A DNA stretch of 64,000 nt from Allorhizobium paknamense (lineage in GTDB: Bacteria; Pseudomonadota; Alphaproteobacteria; Rhizobiales; Rhizobiaceae). This document shows, piece by piece, positions 44,253 to 51,512 of the stretch. The stretch is from contig NZ_JAUSWH010000006.1 of NCBI RefSeq assembly GCF_030815125.1, positions 62,001 to 126,000 of the forward strand. The letters run 5' to 3'. The translations under genes and the position numbers were made by a program. How positions within the stretch are numbered: the stretch's first letter is position 1; each line of letters begins with the position of its first letter. The notes under the pieces are model-generated. The model ran no database searches, was not told the DNA's origin, and saw only the letters and a program-made list of their open reading frames with translations.

Positions 44253-45048
44253 CTTTTTCCTGCGCGCCCTGCTGGCCGGAACGGGGCTGGCGCTGACAGT
44301 CGGTCCGCTCGGCTGCTTCGTCATCTGGCGGCGCATGGCCTATTTCGGCGATACCATGGCGCATTCCTCGCTGTTGGGCGTGGCGCTGGCGCTGATGTTT
44401 TCGCTCAATCTCACTTTGAGCGTTTTTGTGGTCGCTGCCGCCGTCTCGCTCCTGCTGCTCGTTCTGCAAAAGCGCGGTGGGCTTTCGGCGGACTCGCTGC
44501 TCGGCATTCTCAGTCATTCGACGTTGGCCATCGGCCTGGTGCTGGTGGCCTTCATGAGCTGGGTGCGGATTGATCTGATGTCCTACCTGTTCGGGGATAT
44601 TCTGGCCGTGGAGCCAGTGGATATCGCAACAGTCTGGCTGGGCGGCGCCTTTGTCCTTGCCGTTCTGGCGCTGATCTGGCGGCCCTTGCTGGCCTCCACC
44701 GTCAGCGAGGATGTGGCCGAGGCGGAGGGGCTCAACCCGGCGCGGGCACGGCTGGTATTCATGCTGCTGATGGCGTTGGTGATTGCCATTGCCATGAAGA
44801 TCGTCGGTATTCTGCTCATCACCGCGCTCCTGATCATTCCGGCCGCAACGGCCCGACGCTTTGCCGCCACGCCTGAACGCATGGCGATCCTGGCATCGTT
44901 GATCGGCGCGGTCGCGGTGATTGGCGGCCTTTACGGCTCTCTCAGCTACGATACGCCGTCCGGACCCTCAATCGTCGTTGCGGCGCTGGTGCTTTTCGTG
45001 ATCAGCCTTTTGCCCGTCGTCAGACGCGGCAACGTGTTGAAAGGATGA
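44245..45048 (+). CDS. znuB: Zinc ABC transporter, permease
   Basis: A 267-residue ABC-3 family permease with about eight membrane helices. [50 protein letters not shown] is the family start; [13 protein letters not shown]-type and [21 protein letters not shown] segments follow. The start ATG at 44245 lies in the 3' end of znuC (8-bp overlap). The end overlaps an upstream ATG of zur (ATGA), so znuC-znuB-zur form one transcript. Confidence 0.95.
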   Translation: [267 protein letters not shown]

Positions 45049-45053
45049 CTATC

Positions 45054-45452
45054 ATGCCGACACAGCCACTCACCCGAAATCAATCGCTGGTTTTTCAGGC
45101 TCTGGAAAAGGCGGAAGGTCCGCTTTCGGCCTATTCCATTCTGGACAAGTTGCGCGACGATGGCTTTCGCGCGCCGCTGCAGGTCTACCGGGCGCTCGAC
45201 AAGCTGCTGGAATTTGGCCTTGTGCACCGGCTGGAAAGCCTGAACGCCTTTGTGATCTGCTCCCATCCACAGCATGATTGCTGCAGCCACGGAACTGTGG
45301 CCTTCGCCATCTGCGAGCGCTGCGGCAATGTGCGGGAATTTCACGATCACACCATCGACCATCGGCTTGAAGACTGGTCGAAGGGGCAGGGCTTCAAAGC
45401 CGAGAAGACGACTATTGAAATTCGCGGCGTCTGCGCGGAGTGCTTGGCGTAA
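45054..45452 (+). CDS. zur: Zinc uptake regulator (Fur family)
   Basis: A 132-residue Fur-family repressor. The winged helix covers ~1-75 (LTRNQSLVFQALEKAEGPLSAYSILDKLRDDG, APLQVYRALDKLLEFGLVHRLE), the dimer/metal domain has HPQHDCCSHGTVAFAICERCGN, the C-x2-C of CERC and a terminal C-x2-C (CAEC) forming the structural zinc site. Location after znuCB identifies it as Zur rather than Fur or Irr. ATG 45054 gives a 9-nt spacing to AAGG; an ATG at 45045 overlaps the znuB stop and is an alternative. Confidence 0.95.
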   Translation: MPTQPLTRNQSLVFQALEKAEGPLSAYSILDKLRDDGFRAPLQVYRALDKLLEFGLVHRLESLNAFVICSHPQHDCCSHGTVAFAICERCGNVREFHDHTIDHRLEDWSKGQGFKAEKTTIEIRGVCAECLA

Positions 45453-45458
45453 ATCACG

Positions 45459-45986
45459 TCAGAGCGGCTTCAACTCCCGGGCGAAGCGTTGCCAGTTGGC
45501 GATATAGTTTTGGGCAGACCGCTTCAGGCCTTCCACGGCCTTGTCATCCAGGGTTCGCAGCACGCGCGCCGGTGATCCGACGATCAGGGAATTGTCGGGA
45601 AATTCCTTGCCTTCCGTCACAAGGGCATTGGCTCCAATCAGGCAGTTATTGCCGATCCTGGCGCCGTTCAGCACCGTGGCTCCCATGCCCACCAGCGTAT
45701 TGTTGCCGAGAAGGCAGCCGTGGATGATGGCATTGTGACCAATCGTGCAGCCTTGCCCGATGGTGGCCGGAAAACCCATATCGGTATGAATGGTCACGTT
45801 TTCCTGCACATTGGAGCCAGCGCCGATGGTGATCGGCTCGTTATCGCCTCGGAGCACCGCGCCAAACCAGATGCCGACATCCTCACCGAGAATAACATTG
45901 CCGATAACCTGCGCACCGGGTGCAATCCAGTAGCGGTCAGCGGCAGGCAGATGCGGTTTCAAATCTCCCAGGGCATAAAGCGGCAT
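45459..45986 (-). CDS. Gamma-class carbonic anhydrase-like hexapeptide protein
   Basis: A 175-residue left-handed beta-helix trimer. Hexapeptide repeats run from VIGNVILGEDV to IVGSPARVLR, with zinc-ligand histidines in TIHTDM and IGHNAIIHGC. This matches the YrdA/CaiE-like gamma carbonic anhydrase family. Active hydratase function is not guaranteed because many members lack activity in vitro. Convergent with zur (6 bp gap). Confidence 0.9.
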   Translation of the reverse strand: MPLYALGDLKPHLPAADRYWIAPGAQVIGNVILGEDVGIWFGAVLRGDNEPITIGAGSNVQENVTIHTDMGFPATIGQGCTIGHNAIIHGCLLGNNTLVGMGATVLNGARIGNNCLIGANALVTEGKEFPDNSLIVGSPARVLRTLDDKAVEGLKRSAQNYIANWQRFARELKPL

Positions 45987-46089
45987 GACGGCAGGTCCTT
46001 TTCATGATCTGCCGCCGATTTTTCGGGATAGGGTTTAGAAAAGCAAGGGCTTTCCAGCCTGTATCAGTCGGGATTTCTGCCGTGATTTC

Positions 46090-46112
46090 GGGCCGGGCTC
46101 CTCGCCCGGCCC
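46090..46112. terminator. GC-rich hairpin after the small secreted protein gene
   Basis: gggccgggc (46090-46098) pairs with gcccggccc (46104-46112), 5-nt loop, just past the end of the gene at 46129. No T-run. Confidence 0.5.
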
Positions 46113-46128
46113 CGCCTGTCCGGATGAG

Positions 46129-46467
46129 TCAGCGGACATACAGCACGAAGCTGCCATCAGAGGCTTCGTCCGCGTAAATCACGTTTTTGAGTTCAACATT
46201 CTGCGACATCAATTCCTTGCGCAGAACCTTGTTTTCACGAATGGCCGCCTGCACCTCGCGCGCTTCCGGACTGGTCGATGTCAGGGAGCCTAGATAATCC
46301 TGAAAGGAATCATGCTTTTCGATTTCATCCGGCGTGCTGATGATGAAGCGGGGATTGTGATCTTTCGCCAATGCCTGATCGGCTGCTGACATGGCGGCCT
46401 GGCTGATACCGGTCATGGCGGCGGTTGCAAGAACGGCGACAAGAGAGACTTTGATCATGCTGGACAT
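46129..46467 (-). CDS. Small secreted protein of unknown function
   Basis: A 112-residue protein with a signal peptide (MSSMIKVSLVAVLATAAMTG ... SQA-AMSA). The ~88-residue mature part is helical and charged (DEIEKHDSFQDYLGSL, REVQAAIRENKVLRKEL) with a C-terminal beta strand (DGSFVLYVR). No family was recognised. It resembles small exported proteins seen in Rhizobiaceae. The ribosome site GAGGAGCGAG precedes the ATG. Confidence 0.65.
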   Translation of the reverse strand: MSSMIKVSLVAVLATAAMTGISQAAMSAADQALAKDHNPRFIISTPDEIEKHDSFQDYLGSLTSTSPEAREVQAAIRENKVLRKELMSQNVELKNVIYADEASDGSFVLYVR

Positions 46468-46600
46468 GGCTCGCTCCTCCTCGAACGAAACCGGCCTATA
46501 AATCGTTAGCCGGTGAAGAAGATCGTCGTGCTTTGTCCGTTCAAATCCAACTCACCTCACGGTGAAATCGGATTAATTCTTTGTCATGTTCCGGCAATGT

Positions 46601-46870
46601 TTACCGCAGCCGCAGCTTCACAGGCAGCCGTCTGGAATGAGGTGCCACATGCAGGTGAATGCTGGCTTCCGGCTGTGAATAGCGGAAGGCGCGTGCGCCA
46701 TGGCAGAGCAGCAGCGTCATGAGTTCCTTGGTTTTGGAGCGCGGCTTGTTGATGCCGAAATCCGCCAGGCGTATGGCCGCTTCGTGCAGCGGCGACAGGC
46801 CGCTACGCGGATTATACCGGCCTCCCTCGGTTTCCGCTCCGAACTCCCGGAAATTCTCGTTGTTCGACAT
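46601..46870 (-). CDS. Small basic protein of unknown function
   Basis: An 89-residue protein, MSNNENFREFGAETEGGRYN... rich in Arg and His at the C-terminus. The ATG at 46868-46870 has GAGGTAG 6 nt upstream, which supports translation. No domain recognised and no membrane or signal segment. Separate from its neighbours by ~70-130 bp. Confidence 0.55.
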   Translation of the reverse strand: MSNNENFREFGAETEGGRYNPRSGLSPLHEAAIRLADFGINKPRSKTKELMTLLLCHGARAFRYSQPEASIHLHVAPHSRRLPVKLRLR

Positions 46871-46940
46871 CTTTACTACCTCGTACGCATGACTTTCGAG
46901 GGACCCATCAGGCAAAGACAACACACCCGAACTGGATCAT

Positions 46941-48371
46941 TTACTGCATGGCCGCCCAGCATTTGACGCCGGACTTTTTCAGCGCGTTGCAGGCATTCAC
47001 GGCATCTTTCTGGTCCTGGAAGCCGCCAAAGCGTGCGCGGTAGACCTGAGAACTGCCTTCACCAAAGGCAACTGCCAGCGGCTTTGCACCACGCAGCGAT
47101 TTACCGGCCTTGCCTTGCGCGGATTTCAGCAGGTCCATCGCGCCGTCACGGCTGTCGGATGTGCCGATCTGCACGGTCCAGCCACTGGAGGCAGCGGTCG
47201 AGTTGGTCACTGTGTGATCGACGCTGGCCGGCGGGGTGGTCTTGGCGGCGGCACCATGCTTGCGTTTTTGCGGCATGGGCGCCTGAGCCGCCAGCGCTGC
47301 GACCGCCGCACTGGTATCGCTGGGCTTGGCATAGGCCTGAGCATCTGGCGCATCGCTTTCATCGGAGGCGACTTCGGCCATTTCCTGATAGCGGGCACCG
47401 GGAACCGGAACATCAGCCTTGGGCAGGCGCGGGGCTTCCGCAACGCGGGTCTGCACCGGTTCAACCGGTTCCGGCACGCGGTTTGCCCGGGCAATGGCAG
47501 CGCCCGAACCGCGGCTTGAAGCTTCCGGCAGGGCTGCCAGCACCAGTTGACGCATGCGGCTGTCACGCGAGGCGCCCGAAGCACCGCCCAGTACGACGCC
47601 AACCAGTGAACGGCCTTCGAGTTGCAGCGAGGTTACGAGATTGAAGCCCGAGGCATTGGTGAAGCCGGTCTTGATCCCGTCCACGCCCTTGACGTTGCCA
47701 AGCAGCCGGTTGTGGTTGCCGATCACCTGCTTGCCGAAGGCAAAGCTGCGGGTAGAGAAATACGGATAATATTGCGGAAAATGCTGACGCAGCGCGATGC
47801 CGAGCCGCGCCTGATCGCGCGCCGTCGTCATCTGCGAAGGGTTGGGCAGTCCGTTGGCATTGCGATAGGTAGTTCGCGACATGCCGAGTGCCCGGGCCTT
47901 GGAGGTCATCATCTGGGCAAAGCGAGGTTCGGAACCGCCGATATATTCGCCAAGTGCTGTGGCGGCGTCATTGGCGGAGCGAGTGACAAGGCCAAGAATA
48001 GCCTGCTCAACGGTGATGCTGCTGCCCGGCTTCAGGCCAAGCTTGGAAGGCGGTTCGGAGGCGGCGTGCGCAGAGACCGGCACGCGGCTGTCCAGACGGA
48101 TACGCCCCTTTTCCAGCGCTTCGAAGGTGAGATAGAGCGTCATCATCTTGGTAAGCGACGCCGGGTAGCGCAGGCCGTCCGGATCGGTGGCGTGCAGCAC
48201 CTTGCCATTATTGGCATCGATGACGATGTCGGCATAGCGTGGCCCTGCAGCTTCGGCAGGCGTTTGCGCAACAAGCGCCGACCCCACCACCAGCAGGGCA
48301 AGCGAAAAACGGGATACGCGCCGGATTGTGACGCTCCGGCCAAGGAGGCTAGCAATAGACCTGTTCACCAC
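46941..48371 (-). CDS. D-alanyl-D-alanine carboxypeptidase with SPOR domain
   Basis: A 476-residue penicillin-binding-protein-type peptidase acting on peptidoglycan in the periplasm. Signal/anchor at ~20-42 (FSLALLVVGSALVAQTPAEA), catalytic motifs SLTK (Ser72, Lys75), SAN (132-134) and KTG (234-236). A Pro/Ala-rich linker (~290-395) leads to a C-terminal SPOR domain (~395-476: GWTVQIGTSDSRDGAMDLL ... YRARFGGFQDQKDAVNACNALKKSG), which binds denuded septal glycan. The fusion is typical of alphaproteobacterial DacF/DacC-like enzymes. GTG at 48371 is the start. Confidence 0.93.
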   Translation of the reverse strand: MVNRSIASLLGRSVTIRRVSRFSLALLVVGSALVAQTPAEAAGPRYADIVIDANNGKVLHATDPDGLRYPASLTKMMTLYLTFEALEKGRIRLDSRVPVSAHAASEPPSKLGLKPGSSITVEQAILGLVTRSANDAATALGEYIGGSEPRFAQMMTSKARALGMSRTTYRNANGLPNPSQMTTARDQARLGIALRQHFPQYYPYFSTRSFAFGKQVIGNHNRLLGNVKGVDGIKTGFTNASGFNLVTSLQLEGRSLVGVVLGGASGASRDSRMRQLVLAALPEASSRGSGAAIARANRVPEPVEPVQTRVAEAPRLPKADVPVPGARYQEMAEVASDESDAPDAQAYAKPSDTSAAVAALAAQAPMPQKRKHGAAAKTTPPASVDHTVTNSTAASSGWTVQIGTSDSRDGAMDLLKSAQGKAGKSLRGAKPLAVAFGEGSSQVYRARFGGFQDQKDAVNACNALKKSGVKCWAAMQ

Positions 48372-48548
48372 GTCAACTCTTTTCCTGAATGCTTTTCTTG
48401 GCCGCCCCCCAGCGACTACGGGAGAGAGTTTAGGCGCTCAGCGTTACCAAGTGGTTTATGATGAATTTCCGCTTTACGATTTTGCGCAATTTTGAGCGGA
48501 TTGCGGAAAGTGGCCCGTTACGGGTCAGTTCAGCGGCTCGGGGTCGTT

Positions 48549-49280
48549 TCAGGGCTTCAAACGCGCCGTGACATAGCGCTGGACGGCCTCATCGATGGCC
48601 CGCCACTCCTGAAGATGGCGGCTGGAAAAGCGGTAAAGCACCGTCAGATCGCGCCCCAGATGCAGATCCCGCTGGCAGTCCGCCGTGATCTGGAAAGCGC
48701 CGTTGGCTGCATCTATGCAGCGCACGGCGTAATCCGGCTGGCCGGGGCGGGGGGCGGAATACATGATCTCGCCGTCATAGCCCGCGCCCTTGCGGAAGCG
48801 GTGGATGGTCAGGCCAAAAGGACCGGCTTCTTCGGCACCTTCGAACAATTGCGCATAGATCGGCCCCATCCGGCCCGACATGTCGCGCGACATGACGCTT
48901 TGCGTCAGTTGCAGGAAGAGAAGGCCCGGTGCTTGGGCGGGATCGGTGAAACGCAAACGCGTTTCGGCGCTGAAGCCGGTCATCTCCGGCCAACTGACAA
49001 CCAGATCGAGCCGCGAAGCCGCGCCATCCTGCCGTTGCCGCGCAAAGCGGAAGGCATTTTCCTCAACGGCAAGCCTGTCGAGGCCGATCGTCACCCAATG
49101 TGGACTGGTGGTTTCACTGTAAGTGGCAGTGTCGAGCAGGGCGGAGAGACGCCCGCCGAACAGTGTAAGGCTAAGCGAAACAAGGGCAAGGGCGGCCACG
49201 GCCAGCACGCTGCGAAAGAACCAGCGCGAGGAAAGCCAGTCTTCGCTGTGGTGCATGTCCTCTGCTGAAAAATCCGCCAC
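48549..49280 (-). CDS. Membrane-anchored protein of unknown function
   Basis: A 243-residue protein with one N-terminal membrane helix (~22-45, SVLAVAALALVSLSLTLFGG) and a ~190-residue outer part. The sequence WVTIGLDRLAVEENAFRFARQRQ, RLDLVVSWPEMTGF and TDPAQAPGLLFLQLTQSV suggests a beta-rich periplasmic domain with two cysteines (VRCIDAANGAFQITADC). Known only as a conserved hypothetical in rhizobia as far as I can tell. Confidence 0.65.
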   Translation of the reverse strand: MADFSAEDMHHSEDWLSSRWFFRSVLAVAALALVSLSLTLFGGRLSALLDTATYSETTSPHWVTIGLDRLAVEENAFRFARQRQDGAASRLDLVVSWPEMTGFSAETRLRFTDPAQAPGLLFLQLTQSVMSRDMSGRMGPIYAQLFEGAEEAGPFGLTIHRFRKGAGYDGEIMYSAPRPGQPDYAVRCIDAANGAFQITADCQRDLHLGRDLTVLYRFSSRHLQEWRAIDEAVQRYVTARLKP

Positions 49281-49451
49281 GCTCGCCCCCAGTCCTGACC
49301 TTTGCGGACAAGGCGGACGATCAGAATCGCGCCCTTGCCGTAAGGTATTGTTTTTCTGTCATCTCCTGCCGCGACACCGGTTTCGCTGGCGGATGCAGAA
49401 CAGGGTTGGGTCTTTATGGTTAACGAAGGCTTAAGGATGAGTCATTTCGTC

Positions 49452-49489
49452 AAAAAGTGAGCCGGCCCCATGGCAGTGGAGCCGGCTCA
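49452..49489 (-). terminator. Intrinsic terminator of the transglutaminase-like gene
   Basis: On the minus strand tgagccggc (complement of 49481-49489) pairs with gccggctca (complement of 49058+400 region, 49458-49466) and is followed by c and TTTTT (49456-49452). It lies ~75 bp after the stop at 49563. Confidence 0.8.
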
Positions 49490-49562
49490 TGGCCGCGGTC
49501 GGGGACGGGTGTGCGGGGATGACCGGGCCAAGCTCCTCCCTGTGTTGAATTCCTTCCCGTGG

Positions 49563-50183
49563 TCAGTTGCCGGAAACGCTGGCAACCGTTGCTGCGTTGC
49601 TGGAGCGGCCATCCTGGATTTTCATCCAGCGGCCGGGATCATCGGCGGCCTGCCGTTTCAGGTAGGTATATTCTGTATCCGACCACAGCAGCACCTTGTT
49701 GCGCATGTTATCGAGAATGAAATCGCCGCGATCCGTGCGGACGGTGAGCACGGCATGGCCTTCGCCGCTCGGCTGGAGCACAACGGTGATCAGCAGATCG
49801 GAGGCGGGAACGCCCTTCTGCATCAACATCCGGCGCTTCAGCAGCGCGAAATCCTCGCAATCGCCCGCCGTGGTCGGGTAGGCCCAATATTCCTCCTGGC
49901 CATACACTTCCATGTCCGTTGCGGGCTTTATGGTGGTGTTGACGGTGTAATTGACGTCCAGAACAGCCTGCCAAAGCTCTGGCGAGAGCGGCAAGGGGCC
50001 GGCGTCGCCGCCCAGCGGCTTGCATTCCGAAGGGCTGCGCTTGCAAAACTCATAATGACCAATCGGCTGGCTGGCGCGGCCCATGATCTTCATGGCCGGC
50101 GATGCGGCAAGCGTATCCGATGCCCCCGCAATCAGCAGGAAGGCGGCGCTTATGGCGAAAGCTTTTCTGTTTTTCTTGGCCAT
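49563..50183 (-). CDS. Bacterial transglutaminase-like cysteine peptidase (C93)
   Basis: A 206-residue secreted protein (signal peptide ending ...GASDTLA-ASPA). The catalytic triad of the BTLCP family is visible: Cys in TAGDCEDFALLKR, His in GEGHAVLTVRT, and Asp in FILDN. In LapG-type relatives this fold cleaves an adhesin under c-di-GMP control; a PilZ protein is encoded ~570 bp upstream, but no LapD or LapA homologue is seen. The role is therefore open. ATG 50181-50183. Confidence 0.88.
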   Translation of the reverse strand: MAKKNRKAFAISAAFLLIAGASDTLAASPAMKIMGRASQPIGHYEFCKRSPSECKPLGGDAGPLPLSPELWQAVLDVNYTVNTTIKPATDMEVYGQEEYWAYPTTAGDCEDFALLKRRMLMQKGVPASDLLITVVLQPSGEGHAVLTVRTDRGDFILDNMRNKVLLWSDTEYTYLKRQAADDPGRWMKIQDGRSSNAATVASVSGN

Positions 50184-50544
50184 TGCGGTTCTCCTTGTCA
50201 TGAGACCACAATGGCACTCGAGTTTTGAGCTCCGGCAAATCCAGGCGCTCAAAAACGATGTAAGTTTATCTAAAATCCAAGCAATTCCGGAGAGGATTTG
50301 GAGATATACTTATGAAGAATTTATCTAAAATTTTATCTGTTTCAGTTGCGCAGAGTTCCGAATAAAGACCGATATTTCAATGGATTAATCGGGAAGACAT
50401 GGCCAAAATACCGCCTTGCGCGTCATGAGGGTGGGTGCGGGGTGTTAGGAATGTACCTGAATGAAACGCCTCATTTCGCTGCCGAAGCGGTATGAACAGG
50501 CATTCATATCTTTGAAAACCGTTTTTTGTGGTGACCCAAGGGTT
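50184..50544. other. Non-coding region upstream of the transglutaminase-like gene
   Basis: No gene was found. The part 50255-50345 is AT-rich and contains a duplicated ttatctaaaat (near 50267 and 50322). It presumably holds the peptidase promoter. Confidence 0.5.
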
Positions 50545-50623
50545 AATACGAAGAGCCGTTGATGCATTTCAGATATTCGAAATCCCCTCAAGGCGAGGAG
50601 GCTCACGCATCTTCGAGCCTTGG
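50545..50623. repeat. Partial copy of the 3.1-kb composite hairpin repeat
   Basis: aatacgaagag, cagatattcgaaatcc, tcaaggcgagga and gcatcttcgagcctt occur in the same order as at 3133-3253, with the right arm of the first hairpin and the left arm of the second missing. Confidence 0.7.
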
Positions 50624-50753
50624 CATAATTGCCGGGCGAGGGGAGTTGATGTGAGGCTGTGCCGGGACGAAGCGGCCAAAAGGCGGCTGGTTCCCGCATG
50701 AATAGGATGCGTGATCGGTGCGACTGGCTTTCGTCAGGGAGAAGACGTGGGCT

Positions 50754-51365
50754 TTACAGGAATTCCGTCAGTGCTTCACGGGATTGCAGCGTTGTGAATT
50801 CAATGGCCACACCTTCCAGGAAGTGGCGGACGACGCGCCCGCGCATGCTGCCAAGGCGGACGACGGACCCGAGAGCAGGGCGAATTTCGACATTGACCGC
50901 AGCGCCGGATAGCGAAAGGTCGATGATGCGGCAGGGATAGCTTCTGCCGTCCTCAAGGTCGAGCTTGGTCATCGTCTTGCGCGGCGTCAGGCGGTCGTGG
51001 CGACGATCTTCCGGCAGGCCAAGTTCATGCTTATTGGCGATCCAGGTCAACTGGGCGGCCAGTTTCTCGCGCTTGCGGTCCGTTGCGGTGATGGTGATGA
51101 CGAAGCCATCTTCGGTCGTCTTGACGACAGAGCCTTCGATGCGGCCGATATGGTCGATATAGGCGATGATCCGCTCGCCCGGCAGGGGACGGGCCGCGCA
51201 GATGAAACGCACGTCGCCGGGAGACATATCAACCGTCACGCAGACATATTCATCCTGGCTTGGCAGCATCAGCCTGCCTTCCAGACTGACGGCAACCCGC
51301 TGGAAAGCGCGCTGTACATGCGGTCTGGCGGGGGCGTTGCCGTGAGCGGATTGAAACGAATACAT
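50754..51365 (-). CDS. Tandem PilZ-domain protein (c-di-GMP effector)
   Basis: A 203-residue protein with two PilZ-like domains. The first (~18-100) has RAFQRVAVSLEGR and DMSPGD, a partial c-di-GMP motif; the second (~115-200) has RRHDR followed by DLSLSGA, which fits RxxxR plus (D/N)xSxxG. The second should bind c-di-GMP; the first may be degenerate. No output domain is fused, so it acts through protein partners, often on motility or exopolysaccharide. ATG is 51363-51365. Confidence 0.87.
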   Translation of the reverse strand: MYSFQSAHGNAPARPHVQRAFQRVAVSLEGRLMLPSQDEYVCVTVDMSPGDVRFICAARPLPGERIIAYIDHIGRIEGSVVKTTEDGFVITITATDRKREKLAAQLTWIANKHELGLPEDRRHDRLTPRKTMTKLDLEDGRSYPCRIIDLSLSGAAVNVEIRPALGSVVRLGSMRGRVVRHFLEGVAIEFTTLQSREALTEFL

Positions 51366-51463
51366 GCGCGCGCTTCTACAATCGGATGAATCACCCTGAT
51401 TATTAGCAGTCAGGCGTTAATAGAATATTGTAGAGGGCGGGCTGTTGGTGATCTCTGATTGTT

Positions 51464-51485
51464 GGGGCAGGGATGGACCTGCCCC
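51464..51485. terminator. Hairpin after the acid phosphatase gene
   Basis: ggggcagg (51464-51471) pairs with cctgcccc (51478-51485), 28 bp past the stop. No T-run. Confidence 0.5.
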
Positions 51486-51512
51486 ATTCCGATGCATTTT
51501 CTGGCAAGGGGT

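Noticed and set aside
43936..45048. Longer 370-residue reading for znuB starting at 43936
   Set aside because: The extra N-terminus is an alternative frame of the ZnuC tail; permease homology begins at MDDFF (44245).
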